Shown piece by piece: positions 10,500 to 23,016 of a stretch of 64,000 nt of DNA. Source of the stretch: Coptis chinensis. Lineage: Eukaryota > Streptophyta > Magnoliopsida > Ranunculales > Ranunculaceae. Position numbers and translations under genes: made by a program. Position 1 is the stretch's first letter, and the number at the start of each line of letters is the position of its first letter. The notes under the pieces were generated by a model. The model was not told where the DNA came from and did not search any database. It was given only the letters and a program-made list of their open reading frames with translations. The DNA lies in NCBI GenBank assembly GCA_015680905.1, contig CM027378.1:7421001-7485000 (forward strand), read 5' to 3'.

Positions 10500-11451
10500 C
10501 AACATCACCACAAATGTGGCAGGTAGCAACAAAATCTAGTACCCAGTTCTTCTTTCCTGTAGCAATGAAAACCTGGGACACTACAACAACAATTATGTCA
10601 TCTCCCTAAACTAAATTAGTGTTGGGAGGGTCATCTGTGTCTTTCTTGTGCTTCCACTGAAAAACTCTGTGTCCTGGTTTACCACAAACATAACATCAAT
10701 TTCCATTACCGGCCAGTACCACTCCTTTTAAAAGAAGGGCCTTTGACTTTGAAATTCTTATTTTTTTTGAAGTTTTGCTTCTTAGAGTATTTGTTGGTCT
10801 TGCTGGGATTGCCTTCAACTATATTCACTTTGGAATTGAATTCCTTAGCCAATACGTCATCCCGAGTCCTGTGCTTCCAAGACCCAAGGAGTTTCTCAAT
10901 TAACCATCCAACAATAAAACAATAAAGGGTTCATGTAAATTAATACCCTCAGTTTCTAGCACATGAAAGTCATAGATTTGAAACGTTACATCTCTATACT
11001 CTTTCATATGGAACTTAAGAAAATTTCCTATAACTTATTTTTTGAGTACTAGCATCTTCAATTATATATTTCTTGTTCAAACTATCCCATATTTCATGTG
11101 CATTTTTAGATGAGCAGTAAATATAAAAAATCTCATTAGACAGGGTACTCATAATTGCATGATGACATACCTTGTTACTTTTTATCCAAGCAACAATTCT
11201 TTCGAAATCAATAGAACCTTCCATGGGTGCAGATTCAGTAAGATACCTCGCATAGTTAAATACATCCAGTTCTGATAACACCCTCTCCTTCCAACGCTTG
11301 AAGTGAGAACCGCTGAAGGATTCAATCTTGGACACATCAAGTTGCGAGCAGTTAGAATAGGCGCAACATCATACAAATTAGAAGTGACTTCAACTACTCT
11401 AGAATTCGTCTTGTCAGTTTCCTTGTTTGGTGTGTTTGGTTGTGTAGACAT
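10500..11451 (-). pseudogene. Copia gag and protease remnant
   Basis: Minus-strand frames show a Copia-type gag: MSTQPNTP start at 11451, then FSGSHFKRWKERVLSEL and NAHEIWDSLNKKYI, the usual UBN2-like gag words. Near 10670-10700 a zinc knuckle (CYVCGKPGH) and near 10510-10550 a protease-like CHICGD motif follow in order. It has several breaks and belongs to the element whose LTR lies at 11.5-11.97 kb and 17.79-17.94 kb. Confidence 0.75.
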
Positions 11452-11973
11452 CTCAAAAGTCTTTCCTTAAGATTGATAGAACCGATGTTTGGAAACAGGA
11501 AGAAGATGAGGACAGAAGAAACAACAGGTACCAAGGTGTGTTAGACACTATCCTTAAGGAAATATTTTGCCCCTTTCGAACGGTGCATAAAGGCTACATC
11601 AGGCGTCTTCCTCATAGGATACAATGGTGCACATAAGACTAATATGCACTTAAAAATACTTCTCTCTAGAATGGCAGACAACTCTCTTTGGCAGCTTAAG
11701 GGAGAATAGAAAGAAGAGCTTTAAGGTTTGATTAAAGAGTATTTAGATCTGGAAGCGAGTCCTAGTTTATATAGATTTAGCATTAGTTCGGTTTCTAAAA
11801 CACTATTAGAATACTACTGTAATTAGGAAATAGAAACGTGGTGGAGAAGCAAAAAACACTTTAGAGAATTGGCCAAGGGCAAAGGCCAAGCACGACTTGA
11901 CTCGGTACGGGTGGCTTTGTGTGCGTCCTCCCTCCTAACACAAAAACCTTTGTACCATAAAGGCACACCTTTA

Positions 11974-12698
11974 TGTATTAACTAGTAAAGCAAAAAAATA
12001 ATAAGAATGCAAATAAAACTTATCACTGAGGATTGTGCTCGATACAATTTCCTTAAGACGAAAAACGCCGCCGGTAACGTAGCTGCCAGCCTCAAGCACA
12101 CGCCTCCCAGGATACAACAGTGGAAGAATTAGTCACCAGCAAATGACAACCCTTGGAACTCTCAGTACTCCAGACATGGTTTTTGGGAAGAGAAATCAGA
12201 TCTGTTTTTCATCCTTTGAAAACGGGAAAATGTTTTGGTTTATAGAAACTTGAAGTCGCAACTGAAGGCAAGAATCGCGCACGCACTATCCTAGGGAAAG
12301 AAAAGCGTGATTTGGTTTTCTTGAAACAACTATTATGAAACCAACAAAAAGAGAAAAAGATTTGCAAAAACAAGCCCAGTACTCGCACCCACGCGAAGCC
12401 CAAATGGGTGGATTTGCACCCCCCTTGCGCACGACGTGTGTGGGCACACGCGCACTAAGGTTTTCTGGAGCTCCCACCTCCCGAGAGCCCCCAAACCAAG
12501 GCGACCTTATGTGCACGTGAGCATCTCCTTATATCTCTCTACACTATCCCTCCATAAGGACACAAATCAATATAAACTCAAGTGACTTAAGTTTAGTAAC
12601 CAATGTGGGACTAAAGCCCCCCCACATTAGAGAGTAGTAGAGACATAAGGTCATGGGTTCAAACCCATGAGGACACAGTTTCATTCAAGATTCCAACA
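11974..12698 (-). repeat. 3' LTR of the nested Copia
   Basis: Pairs with 17239-17787. Same termini and shared body, including GACGAAAAACGC and CAATGTGGGACTAAAGCCCC. Flanked on the outside by CTTTA. Confidence 0.93.
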
Positions 12699-13288
12699 AT
12701 CCCCCACATGAATGAAATTATAAAGAAACAGAAGAAAAAACAAGAATGTCTGGAGTATGAAGAAGTTATGAATGGGCTGAAGGTGTCATACGGCTTGAGC
12801 CTTCGCTTGGTGTTTGTCTGTCGGGATTACTAGTTGACCAGTGACCTTAGTCTTGAACTGTTCAACATATATGTAATCCAAGTCAACAGGTAACACACAT
12901 AACTTCAAAAATCATCATAGAGTTCCCACAGATGTGCTCGTATAGCCATGAGTTTCCCAGGTTTCATGAGTGTTCTAGAGAACAAGCCTATAAGTTCTCA
13001 TAGGAAGCGGCTTTACTTCCTCACTCATATAGGTGCCTCTATCAGGAGTGTACTGTATCATTACACCCCACTGGAAAAACCAGCTATAGAAAGCATTAAG
13101 AGTATTCACTCATCCTTGAAAAGATACAGAATGCACTACTACATCATAGGGATGGGTACAGAGTTTTCACTCTAGGTGTAGTACCCCCACAAATCACGCA
13201 GATAACTTGTTTCTCAATTGAACCTTGATCCTGGGATCTCCATTCACAAAGGTTGGGTGTCAGTTATCGGTGATTTAAATAAATAGGC

Positions 13289-16200
13289 TTAGTCTTTAAT
13301 AGACTTTAGCCCCATCCCCCTTGATGTACTAAAAACCAGCTCTCTAGCCAGGCCTTTAGTTAAAGGATCAGCTAAATTTTCTTTTGACCTCACAAAGTCA
13401 ATAGCTATGATCCCATCTCTTAACAATTGTCGCACAGTGTTATGTCTTCGACGAATATGTCGAGATTTCCTGTTATAGGAAGTATTTTTGGCCCTCAAGA
13501 TAGCAGCTTGGCTATCACAGTGAATAGAGACAGGTGGAACAGGTTTAGGCCGAAGCGGGATATCCATCAAAAAATTCTTGATCCACTCTGCTTCCTCACT
13601 AGCTTTATCTAAAGTTATAAACTCAGATTCCATAGTGGAATGGGCAATGCAAGTTTGCTTAGATGATTTCCAAGACACTGCACCCCTTGCCATAGTGAAC
13701 ACATAGCCACTAGTGGATTTAGATTCCTGAGAATCAGCAATCCAATTGGCATCACTGTACCCCTCAAGCACAGCTGGATATTTGCCATAATGAACACCAT
13801 AATTTGAAGTATATTTCAAATATCTCAATACTCTGATAAGAGCATCCCAATGCTCATTGCTGAGATTTATGGTGTATCTACTAAGTTTGCTTATGGCGTA
13901 AGCTATGTTTGGTCTAGTGTAGTTCATAAGATACATGAGACTGCCTATAACCCTAGAAAACTCAAAAGGAGATACACCTGATCCAATATTTTTTTGTCAA
14001 TGTATACTAGGATCATATAGTGTTCTGGCAGGTACACAGTCAAATTGATTAAATCTTTTAAGCATTTTCTCTACATAATGAGATTGAGTCAAAAGAATTC
14101 CATCAGAATTATACACTATCTTAATGCCAAGAATGACATCAACAATACCCAAATCTTTCATGTCAAAATGCTTACTTAAAAAAGATTTAGTCTTATTGAC
14201 GGTCTCTAAACTGGTTCTGATGATCAACATGTCATCCACGTATAAACAGATAATTACACCAGATTGTTTCTCAAATTTACAATAAATGCATTTATCTGCC
14301 TCATTAATACTAAAACCATTAGAGATTAGCACACTGTCAAATTTCTCATGCCACTGTTTTGGAGCTTGTTTGAGACCGTAAAGGGATTTCTTTAGTCTAC
14401 AAACTTTTCTCTCAAGGCCTTCTAAAACAAAACCTTCTGGCTGATCCATATATATCTCCTCTTGTAATTTTCCATTTAGAAATGCCGTTTTAACATCCAT
14501 TTGGTGAATTACAAGATTACGAGTAGAAGCAAAAGCTATTAACAGTCTGATAGATGTAATCCTTGTCACAAGAGAGTAAGTATCAAAGAAATCAAACCCT
14601 TATCTCTGTTTATAGCCTTTTGCTACTAATCTCGCTTTATATTTATCAATGGATCCATCTGCCTTAAGTTTCTTTCTAAATAACCATTTATTTTCAATAG
14701 TTTTACAACCAAGGGGCAACTCAACCAGCTCCCAAGTGTTATTGGTTATAATGGACTCATATTCACTTAGAATGGCCTCCCTCCAAAATATAGCGTCAGA
14801 AGATGACATGGCCTCTGAATAGGTCTGAGGATCATCCTCTACCAAGAAAGTAAGGACATCAGGTCCAAAAGAGGTGTTAGTCCTAGGTCTCTTGCTCCTC
14901 CTGCGTTCAATTTCATCTTCAGCAGAAGAATCTTCTCGAACTCTAGGAGCAAGTCTTGATGAACTCGGAGTCCCTCCAGATTTCTCAATAAATGGAAATT
15001 TATCCTAAAAAAAGACAGCATCCCTAGACTCAATAATGGTATTATCATCAACAAATTTATTTTTAGATTTGAAAACTAAAAACCTATAGGCGCTGCTATT
15101 CTGTGCATACCCAATAAAGACACAATCTACAGTTTTAGGGCCAAGTTTAGTCCTCTTGGGTGTTGGTATAGACACCTTAGCCAAACACCCCCACACTTTA
15201 AAGTATTTATAAGACGGTGCCCTATTTTTCCACATCTCATATGGAGTTTTATCTGTGTCTTTAAAAGGTATCTTATTCAGAATATAACAAGCCGTTAGCA
15301 AAGCCTCCCCCCATAGGTTCATAATAGCCCTAGAGCTATTGATCATTGAATTGATCATATATTTGAGAGTCCTATTTTTCCCCTCTGTTATCCCATTGGA
15401 TTGGGGAGCATAAGGGGCAGTGGTCTCATGTACAATACCATTATCTTCACAAAATTTATTGAAAGGACCAGAATATTCACCTCCTCTATCAGACCTAACT
15501 ATTTTTATTTTCTTGTCTGACTGGTTCTCAACTTCAGTTTTAAAGGAAATAAATCTAGCTAAGCTATCATCCTTACTCTTAAGAAGATAAACATGGCAGA
15601 AACGTGAAGCATCATCAATGAATGCAACAAAATATTTATTACCTCCTCTAGTCATGTAACCTTTAAGATCACATAAGTCAGTGTGAATCAATGCCAACAA
15701 CTCAGTGTTTCTTTCTACCTTTTTAAAAGGTTTCCTAGCATATTTAGATTCTACACATAGTTCACATCTCTTGTTTTCAGAAATAGTATTCTTGGATATG
15801 TTACCTAGATGCATAAGTTTTTTAATCGAAACATTATTAACGTGTCCAAGTCTACTATGCCACAGATCAAAGGACTCAACCATATAAGAAGAAGTAGATG
15901 TTTTATTAAATTCAAAATTAGTTACATTGAGCTTAAACAAGCCTTCATCTAAATAACCTTTACCCACAAAAGTTCTCCCCTTAGTCAGAACAAATTTGTC
16001 TGACTCAAAGACAAGTTTGAACCCCTTCTTACTTAAAAGGGAACCAGATCGAAACCAGATTTTTCCTAATATCAGGAACATAAAGAACATCCTTCAAATT
16101 AAGGACATTTCCAGAAGTGAACTTCAAATTAACAGTCCCTTTTCCTTCAACTTTAGAAGCAGATGAGTTACCCATGAACAGACTTTCTCCTTCTCCCAGA

Positions 16201-17209
16201 GGAGTAAAGGACGCAAATGCACTTTTAGTGCCACAGATGTGTTTGGTTGCCCCAGTGTCTACCCACCAGTCAGTCATGTAACTCACCAAGTTAACCTCAG
16301 TAACCACAACAGAAAAGTTACCATCCTGAACTACATTTGCTTGTGCCTTATCTTTCTTCCTATCATTTGGACCTTTTTTGAATTTACAGTCCGGGGTTAT
16401 ATGACCTCGTGATCCACACACATAGCAATGAATTTCAGGATTGTAAGGTTTCTTTTTAAAGTGAGGTTGGGACTGTTTATTCTTGTTCACATATGGTTTC
16501 TTTTTGGCTTGGAATTTAGATGATTTAGACTTAGAAGAACTAGCAGCATTACCTTTAACCAGGTTAGCCTTAGCCTTCATTTATGAAGTCTCCACATTGA
16601 GTTCAGCCTTCATGTTATCCTCCTCGATCCGAAGGTTGACGATCAGATCTTCTAAGGCCATCTCTTTCTTCTTATGTTTAAGACTGTTTTTGTACTCCTT
16701 CCACGAAGAAGGGAGTTTCTCAATGATAGCAGCAACCTGGAAACCTTTACAAATTTTATACCCTTCCTGCAGAATCTCATGAACAATGATTTGCAGCTCC
16801 TCCACTTGAGAAACAACAGATTTCCCATCTTCCATTTTGAAGTTTTCGAACCTGCATCTTCAGTAACATACTTTTTATCAAGTAAATTCCACAATTCTGT
16901 AGCAGTCGGACACACAACATAGACATCATATAATTCAAGAGAAAGACAGTCAAGTATGTAATTTCGACATAAATAATCCTTATTTTCCCATCTTTCCACA
17001 CCACCAGAACGACCAGGTTCTTCTTCATCGTCATTTGAAATGAGTTTCTCAATCGAAATCCATTCAACCAGTTTCAGAGTAGTTAGATAAAAGTGCATTT
17101 TCATCTGCCATCGCTTGAAATTTCTGCCATAAAAAATCTTAGGTTTGACAGACTTACCACTGGGTTTCTCCATTTCAGCAGTATAAAGAACAAATGAGCA
17201 CAAATACAA
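13289..17209 (-). pseudogene. Copia gag-pol region of the nested element
   Basis: Minus-strand parts in order from the right: gag (KIFYGRNFKRWQMKMHFYL, about 17.2-16.6 kb), zinc knuckle [14 protein letters not shown] (about 16.4 kb), protease [13 protein letters not shown] (about 16.25 kb), GAG-pre-integrase [17 protein letters not shown] and integrase core with [12 protein letters not shown] (about 15.9-15.0 kb), reverse transcriptase with YGLKQAPKQWHEKF and CLYVDDMLI (about 14.85-14.0 kb), RNase H with [10 protein letters not shown] and [13 protein letters not shown] (13.94-13.29 kb). It would make the capsid and replication enzymes of the element. Several breaks; I treat it as inactive. 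Confidence 0.93.
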
Positions 17210-17238
17210 TACTAGATAATAGTTTTTCGTCTTAAGAT

Positions 17239-17787
17239 TGTATTAACTAGTAAAACAAAAAAGCAATAAGAATGCAAATAAGACTTATCACTGAGAATTA
17301 AGCTCGGCACAATTTCCTTAAGACGAAAAACGCTGCCGGTAACGTAGCTGTCAGCCTCCCAGGATACAACAGTGGAAGGATTAGTCACCAGCAAATGACA
17401 ACCCTTGGAACTCTCAGTACTCCAAACATGGTTTTTGGGAAGAGAAATCAGATCTGTTTTTCATCTTTTGAAAACGTTTTGGTTTATAGAAACTTGAAGT
17501 CGCAACTGAAGGCAAGAATCACACACGCACTATCCTAGGGAAAAAAAGCGTGATTTGGTTTTCTTGAACAAGCCCAGTACTCGCACCCACTAAGGTTTTC
17601 TGGAGCTCCCACCTCCCACGAGCCCCCAAACCAAGGCGGCCTTGTGTGCGCACAAAACAATATAAACTCAAGTGACTTAAGTTTAGTAACCAATGTGGGA
17701 CTAAAGCCCCCCACATTAGAGAGTAGTAGAGACATAAGGTCATGGGTTCAAACCCATGAGGACACAGTTTCATTCAAGATTCCAACA
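17239..17787 (-). repeat. 5' LTR of the nested Copia
   Basis: Pairs with 11974-12698 and is followed by CTTTA at 17788-17792. Gag coding begins just inside it on the minus strand at about 17209. Confidence 0.93.
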
Positions 17788-18445
17788 CTTTATGCTAGAG
17801 AAAGTCTTGATATACATACAAGGTTAGTGGTGGCTTACCAATATGGGACTATCACCAAAGCATAAATGAAGAGAACACTCAATATTCTTCTTCTTCATTT
17901 TGCACACTCGTAAGTAGTTTGAAATACCTCATTGGAATTCCAACACTCCCAATCTCAAGTCACTCAGATATATAGCCAACAAGTATATAAGCTATTCTTT
18001 TGAGAACCTTTCGTCTCAAGTTGAAGCATTTGTTGATGTAGTTCCTATTGTTCTAGAGAATTATATCGGGATTTGGAAGCCAAAAAAAAAACAAATGCGC
18101 TCAGTTTTTGGTTAAAGTTTTGAGTGAGATAGATAATGTGGGAGATCTTTCGCTATCAACGTCTTCTCTTGAGGCATGCTGTGTTCCATTATCTTCTTGA
18201 TTTGGTATAATACATCAAGCAATGGAAATTATTTGTTTTTCATGAAGAAAACCATTATTTTTTATCAAACAATAGAGTTTCTATTTCTTGCTTAATGGTT
18301 TCTCTGTTTTCTTTGAAGATCTTAGCAGAGTATCCAGAGTTACTGGAGCATCTTCGTGATTTTCGCAACTTGAGACATGTGACGCTGTTTGATATCCACA
18401 GGGATGCCGCTTTTAGTCCAGTGCTCAACTTCCTAGAAAGGTTCC

Positions 18446-18734
18446 TGTATAGGACGTACACATGACATAGGAGGTTAGTGGTGACAAGGGGACCGGATGC
18501 GGTATAGCGTGGGAAGACAGGTTGCACAGGATCAGATCCGCAGTATCCCAACCGCTCTGGAACTGCTGCGAAACATGGAGAGTGGGAGAGCGGCACCAGG
18601 AACCGCAAGATAACCGCTGCGGTACGTGGAAGGAGAAGAGATATAAGAAAGAGAGTGAGAACAGGAAAGAGAGGAAAAGAAAAAGAAAGAACGAGAGAGG
18701 AGTAAGATTAGAGGTTGTAATCACAGTCAATACA
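18446..18734 (+). repeat. 5' LTR of the compact Gypsy
   Basis: 289 bp, TG...CA ends, paired with 23637-23922. Contains GATATAAGAAAG (about 18640), a weak TATA-like word. Confidence 0.93.
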
Positions 18735-18735
18735 T

Positions 18736-18753
18736 TTTGGCGCCGTCTGTGGG
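18736..18753 (+). promoter_or_regulatory. primer-binding region of the compact Gypsy
   Basis: TTGGCGCCGTCTGTGGG follows the 5' LTR by one or two bases. The same string follows the LTR at 41682, and a one-base variant occurs at 55247. The position is that of a tRNA primer site; I have not assigned the tRNA. Confidence 0.75.
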
Positions 18754-18768
18754 AATTAGCGAAATAAA

Positions 18769-19590
18769 ATGGCCACCATAACAAAAAAGGGGGTAGGAAG
18801 ACCTAGGAAAGAAGTTGTTCGAGAGGTAGTAGAGGAAGAAGCGAGTGAAGAAAGAGAGGTGAGTAGAGAGGAAGACATATCTGATGTGGCGGCAGACGCC
18901 ACCAGACTTATGCAAGAAGAAATAGTCAGGTTAAGAAACGAGAACGATGAGTTGAGAAAGGAAAGAGACACCGCACAAGATGACATGGAACAGGGGGATC
19001 GCCGGGGCAGTGAGATGGAAGGGGAGAATGAGGTATACCAGTCTAGGGGGGCAGATACGGTAGAGGGCATCACGCTGGAAGTGGTACAGGCCATGATCGA
19101 GAAAGATAGAGAAGCTAACCGTGCGGTAGAAAAAATGAACCAAAGTGCCGCTCAAAAGGAGGTTGCTAACCTTAACAAGAATCCACTGGCGGATTCGTCG
19201 GAATTCAGAGAGGTACCTAAGAGATTCAGTCAACCAAGATTCGAAAGGTATGATGGGAAAGGCAACCCAACTGATCATTTGCATCATTTTAGACAACAGA
19301 TGCCATTGTGGCAGGAAAATAAGTATGACGGACTGCGCTGCATGATGTTCCCTGCAAGCCTTAAGGGGGGAGCTTCGGATTGGTATTACCGCCTATCTTC
19401 GCGGAGTATCAGTAGGTTTGAAGAACTAGAGCGAGCCTTCGTGGACCATTTCATCCACCAGAAACGGAGAGTAGTGACAGCAAAGGGAAATTCGGATAAT
19501 TACAAAATAGAGACTCCGGGAGGGGTAACGGTGGAGAAACACTGGAATATAAGAATGCTGAAAAAATTCCATGAGAGGAGCAGTGTGTAG
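18769..19590 (+). pseudogene. Gypsy gag region
   Basis: Starts ATG 18769, shortly after the primer-binding region. An N-terminal basic and acidic stretch is followed by a coiled coil (EEIVRLRNENDELRKERD, residues about 45-65), then the retrotransposon gag domain: RFERYDGKGNPTDHLHHFRQ, MMFPASLKGGASDWYYRL, FEELERAFVDHFI (residues about 160-230). Capsid-like gag without visible zinc knuckle or protease. The frame is open for 273 residues, shorter than full gag of autonomous relatives, consistent with a non-autonomous derivative. Confidence 0.85.
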
Positions 19591-19689
19591 CTTTCAATGA
19601 AACAAGCATATTTTGTGTAATGTATAATGTTATGTGCGGAATTCTAAGTCAATGAAACGAAGATTACATTCCAGACTCAATAGCATGCA

Positions 19690-20410
19690 TAGAAATTAAT
19701 CAGAGACAGCGTAAGGGATGAGCCCTTCGCGGACAACATGTCCGATCAAACTAGGCGCAAAATGAGCTGCCCCTATCAGGCTTCACAGCCGTTCAAAGAC
19801 AGCGGGGGGGACGAGCCCTTCGCGGACTACACGTCCGAATCCAACTGGGGGCAAACTGAGCTGCCCCTATAAGGCTTCACAGCCGTTGGAAGAGAGCGGG
19901 GGGGACAAGCCCTTCGCGGACTATTCGTCCGAAACAACTGGGGGCAAAATGAGCTGCCCCTATCGGGCTTCACAGCCGTTCGAAGACAGCGGGGGGGACG
20001 AGCCCTAAGCGGACTTCACGTCCGAATCAAAATAGGGGCAAAATGAGCTGCCCCTATCAGGCTTCACAGCCGTTCAAAGACAGCGGGGGGGACGAGCCCT
20101 TCGCGGACTGTGAGTCCGAATCCAGCTGGGGGCAAACTGAGCTGCCCCTATAAGGCTTCACAGCCGTTGGAAGAGAGCGGGGGGGACAAGCCCTTCGCGG
20201 ACTGTAAGTCCGAATCAAACTGGGGGCAACCCTGACTAGCTTCACAGCTGTCCAAAGTCTTTGCGGACGAGCCGCTTCGCGGACTATAAGTCCTAATCAA
20301 ACGGGTGGCAACCCGGACTAGCTTCACGGCTATGCAAAGCGGCGGGGAAAAGATCCTTCGCGGACTCTTTGTCCGAATCGAACTGGGGGCAACCCTGACT
20401 TGCGTAAAAC
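19690..20410. repeat. 94-bp tandem array in the compact Gypsy, about 8 units
   Basis: The word CTTCACAGCC recurs at 19781, 19875, 19968, 20062 and 20156 (spacing 93-94), then related copies at 20240 and 20322 (82-84). Units carry GCGGGGGGGACGAGCCCTTCG, TTCGCGGACT, GTCCGAATC and TGGGGGCAAAATGAGCTGC blocks. GC-rich compared with surroundings. It lies between gag and the antisense region. Confidence 0.93.
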
Positions 20411-20739
20411 CTATACACATAGTAAAGGCAGGAGGAAGAGAGCCCTTCACTAACAAGGCGTCAAATAACAAGGGACAATCATAGCTAAGGTCCAAATTTT
20501 AACGGATTTTGGAGATGCAAATGAAAAGGGATTAAGTCAAAGTAACATTTTGATCAATGGCTCCATGCATAACGAAGTTAAAATACGTTGTAATTAAAAC
20601 ACAACGACTAGTGAATTACATTGCAAAAGGAGCACAAAAGTACTAGCTACAAAAGCCATTGTTTCACAAACACAAAGATAATTGTTTGACTGTTACAAAA
20701 CCAAGGCCATCTACAAAGAAAGTAAGCCGACATGTGTTA

Positions 20740-23016
20740 CTACTGAGGTACAGTAGTCGGTTCTTCAGGAGAAGTATTTTCATCTTCACTGACTGGGATG
20801 CTGGCATCTTCATTCGCCTGTACTGGAGAAGGGACCGCGCTGGTGATGGGAGTCGTGACACCAGTGGTCGGCGTCTCAACGACTTCAGACTGCACAGTTG
20901 GTTCTACAAGGGACGATGTCCCTACAACAAGAGGAGGCGGTGGAAGCAATCGGCCGGCAGCGCTAAGCTGATCAAGTTGTTGTTGCAGTTCGCGTGCGAT
21001 CTTTTTCGTAGCAAGAGCCCGAAATCGATCCGCGGCCTCTTGGACAGCCTTATCCACAGCAGCTTGAGTGGCAGGCCTCTCCGTCTCTCAGAGGCTGTCC
21101 ATTTTTGAATTGACACCCACTACGTAATCGCGGTGTCTGTCCTCAGCTACCTGGAGCTCCCTATGAAGCTTGACTGCCTTGATCCGGTTCGCGTCCGCCT
21201 CCTTCTCCAGCTTGGCGTATCTGGCTTTCCAGCCGTCAGGGCCGTGTATCTCCGCCGCGGCGTCAAATTCTCCACGGTCTTTGGTGGGCCACGCAAAGAC
21301 GTAAGCCGATGTCTAGACTTCATTTGCGAGAGACATATAGGGTATGAGATTAGCACAAAGAATGGAAAGATACCATAGACAATTGGTAAGCCACTAACCA
21401 CTAGCCCAAGACATACCTTTTCCCATCCAGTGTAAATGGAGGCCCTGTGGGAAGCGACGGTACCAGCATCTCCATAAGCTTGATCCCGCGGCAGGTGAGA
21501 GCTGAAAAATAAAGATGCAAAGAACGGTGGGTTTTCCAAAGCCGAAGTCGTGTAGTCACATCGCGGTCCCTAGCTTTGAACTTGGGATGCCACACCTCGA
21601 TAGGCCCAGAGGTTAAAGGACCGGCAGAAGAAGAATCCTGTCTAGGGCGGCGTGAAGACATCACAGACCGCGGAGGTTCATTGCGGCCAGTAGTTGGGGG
21701 AGGAACAGCGGCAGAAGTTTTAGCTCTTTTGGTGGGAGGGCTCTTATTTGACACGTCAACAGGAGCATCCCCATCAGAGTCGCTGTCCCAAAGCTTGTAT
21801 TTGTTCACATCCATGGCGCTGGCAGAAGGGGGAGCGGTATTAGCAGCAAAATCGTCCTCCCACTCAGCCACACGAGAATAGGAAGGGGAAGGGGTTTCCG
21901 CGGTAGTAGTCTTGTTTTTAGTAGCCGTGGCACGTTGAGCAACAGCTCTAGAATGAGAGATTTTTTTGGTATAGTTGAAAGACTTGTAAGACGAACATTT
22001 TCTTTTTTGAGGAGGGGATGGTTTGGGCTTTCTTTCTTTGGGGGGCGGTAGACGATAGAGGGGGCCTTGGTACTTGCCAATGTTCTTTAGAGAGGGGTCA
22101 AGTAACAGAGGAGTGGCTTTTTCCGGATCAATGCCAAGGACTTCACACTGTGAACTCCCGAGTTCGCGGAGGGATTGGAAAATTTCTGAGTAAACACCGT
22201 TGTATATTTGGGATCGCGAATCTGGTCTCCAACCTACATCACCAAGAACAAAGACAAATTAGTGACAGGTGAGAGATAAATACCGCGACTCCTAACGGCT
22301 TACTTACCACTTGTTAGGAAATGGAGATGCCTCGAGAAACTTCGGGAGGGAGGTCAGCGGATAAAAATTACGGACACATACAACGGAAAATCGATGCCAC
22401 ACCTTGTCGAAGTGGTAATGTGAAGAAGGAAAGACTTCTTTTGAGGACGAGTGCAAAAGGATTGATATCCCACACCCCCCAGTTTAGTGCTTTTCTTTAT
22501 ATAGAAGTGGGCGAGGATATCGCGGAGTTGTATCTTGGGGGAGTGAGTCTCATTGTAGTGGTTGGCGGCATACATAACACGCCAGAAGTTACCTATGCCC
22601 TGACATGGAGGAATGTTGAAATGGTTACAGACCTCGACGTCAAGGGGAGTCAGAGGGAAACGTAAGCCGGCTGCTATCTGTCCTACAGTAGCTACTAGAT
22701 AACCAGGGCGCGGCGATACTAAGTGAGGAAAGTGGGTGATGCCAGACACATGTTCGAGAATAATGTCACCAAGAATGCCGTAAGCGGCCTTAACGGCATC
22801 TAGATTGGGTCTGCGGTAATAGGACGGCTGTGATGGCAGAGAAGGTGTCCTACCTGAAGTAGATGGAACAGCGGTGGGATCGGTAGAGTTTGAAGCCGGG
22901 GATTTAGATCTGTCCGCGGATTGATGACTAGATCTAGGGGAAGAGGATCCAGATTTACCTGATGTGGTGGCGGAGGATTGGGTGGAGGAGATGACCTCAT
23001 ATTCCGATGAAGGCAT
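20740..23016 (-). CDS. antisense reading-frame region of the compact Gypsy
   Basis: On the strand opposite to gag, several frames follow each other from 23016 leftward. The first (23016-22354) has a Ser/Pro-rich start and a domain with GYLVATVGQIAAGLRFPL and NFWRVMYAANHYN. Next come acidic and Ser/Pro-rich parts with a K-R-A-K basic word (21871-21401), then a Lys/Glu-rich, likely coiled-coil part ending in a Thr/Pro-rich tail (21057-20740). GT-AG signals near the ends of frames suggest introns. The first domain has a close relative in the Tat-type element at 51312-51806. Antisense ORFs of this kind are known in the Tat/Ogre lineage; from memory this resembles the Pfam group 'putative gypsy type transposon'. 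Role unknown. Confidence 0.65.

Larger units (their letters stand above)
11974..17787 (-). mobile_element. Copia retrotransposon, LTR to LTR, 5.8 kb, nested
   Basis: Bounded by LTRs at 11974-12698 and 17239-17787 that both run TGTATTAACT...GATTCCAACA on the plus strand (TG...CA ends). The target duplication CTTTA is present at 11969-11973 and 17788-17792. The interior encodes gag, protease, integrase, reverse transcriptase and RNase H in Copia order on the minus strand. A purine-rich tract, GTGGGGGAT on the minus strand, abuts the 3' LTR at 12699-12709. It inserted in the LTR of an older Copia. LTRs differ by about 4% in aligned parts by hand count, so it is moderately young, but coding has several breaks. 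Confidence 0.95.
10021..17943 (-). mobile_element. old Copia retrotransposon remnant, interrupted by a second Copia
   Basis: Its 5' LTR begins on the minus strand at 17943 with TGTTGGAATTCC and is resumed at 11973 on the far side of the nested Copia (11974-17787). Inward of the LTR a minus-strand gag frame begins at 11451, followed by a zinc knuckle and a protease motif near 10.5-10.7 kb; nothing later in pol is seen. The left boundary near 10021 is approximate and no 3' LTR or target duplication was found. This is a fossil, clearly broken and incomplete. It lies in the LRR coding region of the FBD gene at 17944. Confidence 0.75.

Noticed and set aside
16483-16922. Plus-strand frames over the Copia gag
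   Set aside because: Shadows of the minus-strand gag coding region.
18425-18784. Minus-strand frames in the Gypsy LTR with a hydrophobic LFLFLSFLFSLSF stretch
   Set aside because: Reverse of a GAAAGAGAG purine-rich LTR part; the same shadow occurs at 23541-23918 in the other LTR.
19690-20410. Possible CRISPR array
   Set aside because: The whole 94-bp unit is repeated with no unique spacers; it is a minisatellite in a plant retrotransposon.
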